The notes under the pieces: generated by a model
Told to the model about the DNA's origin: nothing
Seen by the model: only the letters and a program-made list of their open reading frames with translations
The model's database searches: none
Shown: in pieces, positions 22,954-23,853 of the stretch
Layout: every line of letters begins with the position of its first letter
Numbering within the stretch: position 1 is the first letter of the stretch
Program-made: the position numbers and the translations under genes
Assembly (NCBI GenBank): GCA_030615655.1
Contig: JAUWYU010000006.1
Location: 1-23,853 of the forward strand
Origin: Dehalococcoidia bacterium
GTDB lineage: Bacteria; Chloroflexota; Dehalococcoidia; Dehalococcoidales; RBG-16-60-22
Reading direction: 5' to 3'
Length of the DNA stretch: 23,853 nt

Positions 22954-23853
22954 CTATTTGCTGGCATTACAAAGGGTCTTGAGCAGGGCATACCTCTCGT
23001 TAACTACTCGTTGAAGGTCGTCTATTTCGTCCTCTTTCAAATGGTTGAATTTACCTATCAAACCGGTTAACTCCTGAACCGGTCTGGGGTTAGCCGTCTC
23101 ATGGGTGAGGCGGAACTTACCAAATTCTGCTTCCCACAGCGGGAAATAATTGGTTCTCACGGCCATGCGGCACACCTGAATCGACAAATCAGAGGCTACG
23201 CGCCAGCCCACGGGGCAGGGACAGAACACATGAAGATAAACGAAGCCCTCGTCTTTCTTTTCCTTTGCCTTGAGCAGTTTCTTGGCGAAGTCTTCCAGGT
23301 GACTCAGGGTAGCGGTAGCCACATATGCACTTTGATGCATGGCCATGATGAGGGGCAGGTTCTTGGACACTGTTGGCTTGCCGCGGCTAGCTTTGCCCAC
23401 GGGAGTTGTGGTAGTAGCGGCATGTAGAGGCGTGGTGCTGCTTCTTTGAACACCGGTGTTCATGTAGCCTTCGTTGTCATAGCATATATAAATGATTTTC
23501 TCGTTTCTTTCGGCGGCGCCACTGAGGGGCTGGAAGCCAACATCGGCAGCACAACCATCGCCGGTGTAGCAGACTATCGTGGCATCTTGGCCCACCTTCT
23601 GATAGTATCTTGCAAGGCCAGTAGCGCTGGAAGCAACACCGGTCATCAAGGTGCTGTAGTAAGCCAGACGATGCCATGTCCCAACGTTCTGTCCATAAAG
23701 AATAGGAGCCGAGCAACAGGGACAACCGACAATCACTATATCCTTTCCCAGAACTTTTGGCACGAATCTGAGTGTAAGTTCCAGAGGACAGCCGGCGCAC
23801 CAGGCAAGTCCGCCAGCGTACTGCTCCTCTTTTTCGCAGAAATAGTCAAAAAC
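22954..23853 (-). CDS. porB: 2-oxoacid (pyruvate):ferredoxin oxidoreductase beta subunit, 5' end missing
   Basis: The frame is open to the right edge, so the true start lies outside; the GTG at 23763 is internal, since the upstream codons read WCAGCPLELTLRF, the normal family N-terminal cluster motif. 299 residues are visible. Cluster cysteines lie in CAGC, in GCPCCSAP and in HVFCPCPVGW. The thiamine-diphosphate/Mg site is GDGCAADVGFQ with DNEGYMNTGVQRS, which is characteristic of PorB. Known members oxidise pyruvate or related 2-oxoacids to acyl-CoA and CO2, reducing ferredoxin, in the cytoplasm. Partner subunits presumably lie beyond the edge. It precedes the molybdopterin operon by 63 AT-rich bases on the same strand and may be cotranscribed. 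Pyruvate against a branched-chain 2-oxoacid is not resolved. Confidence 0.92.
   Translation of the reverse strand, partial: VFDYFCEKEEQYAGGLAWCAGCPLELTLRFVPKVLGKDIVIVGCPCCSAPILYGQNVGTWHRLAYYSTLMTGVASSATGLARYYQKVGQDATIVCYTGDGCAADVGFQPLSGAAERNEKIIYICYDNEGYMNTGVQRSSTTPLHAATTTTPVGKASRGKPTVSKNLPLIMAMHQSAYVATATLSHLEDFAKKLLKAKEKKDEGFVYLHVFCPCPVGWRVASDLSIQVCRMAVRTNYFPLWEAEFGKFRLTHETANPRPVQELTGLIGKFNHLKEDEIDDLQRVVNERYALLKTLCNASK

Overview
The window looks like chromosomal DNA of an anaerobic, probably Chloroflexota (Dehalococcoidia-like) bacterium. That placement is an inference from gene content: a tungsten aldehyde:ferredoxin oxidoreductase, an NDP-forming acyl-CoA synthetase, a 2-oxoacid:ferredoxin oxidoreductase, a CaiB CoA-transferase, a cytoplasmic-type molybdopterin complex, and a CotH/VTC/DUF4956 cluster. 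No rRNA, tRNA, phage, IS element or CRISPR array was recognised. Genes are tightly packed, mostly with good Shine-Dalgarno (SD) sites.

Layout. (1) 1-2469, plus strand: an MmgE/PrpD-family gene cut by the left edge, followed by a CaiB/BaiF CoA-transferase. (2) 2478-6675, minus strand: a three-gene operon transcribed AOR, SDR, acyl-CoA synthetase (the last lacks the ATP-grasp half). It converges on the CaiB gene with only 8 bases between them. (3) 6887-12071, plus strand: two tandem CotH-kinase lipoproteins, a VTC-type polyphosphate polymerase domain protein and a DUF4956 membrane protein. A 211-base divergent intergenic region in front carries a tandem TTAACA-N5-TTAACA repeat that matches the Bacillus-type PhoP box, upstream of a TATAAT. 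(4) 12134-18188, minus strand: DUF72, then recN, a terminator, then carB with its own promoter. (5) 18189-18625: 437 bases with no gene, holding palindromic repeats and a terminator-like inverted repeat. (6) 18626-23853, minus strand: a 2-oxoacid:ferredoxin oxidoreductase beta subunit (cut by the right edge), a large molybdopterin oxidoreductase, a four-cluster ferredoxin and an NrfD-type membrane subunit.

How they may work together. Blocks 1 and 2 fit acid/CoA-thioester/aldehyde metabolism. Block 6 could link ferredoxin-level redox chemistry to a membrane quinone-type subunit. Block 3 is the most novel part. It combines exported protein-kinase-fold proteins with a cytosolic polyphosphate synthase domain and a small membrane protein, possibly under phosphate control. 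The families tend to occur together, but no joint function is known to me. The polymerase gene also appears to start on ATA rather than ATG.
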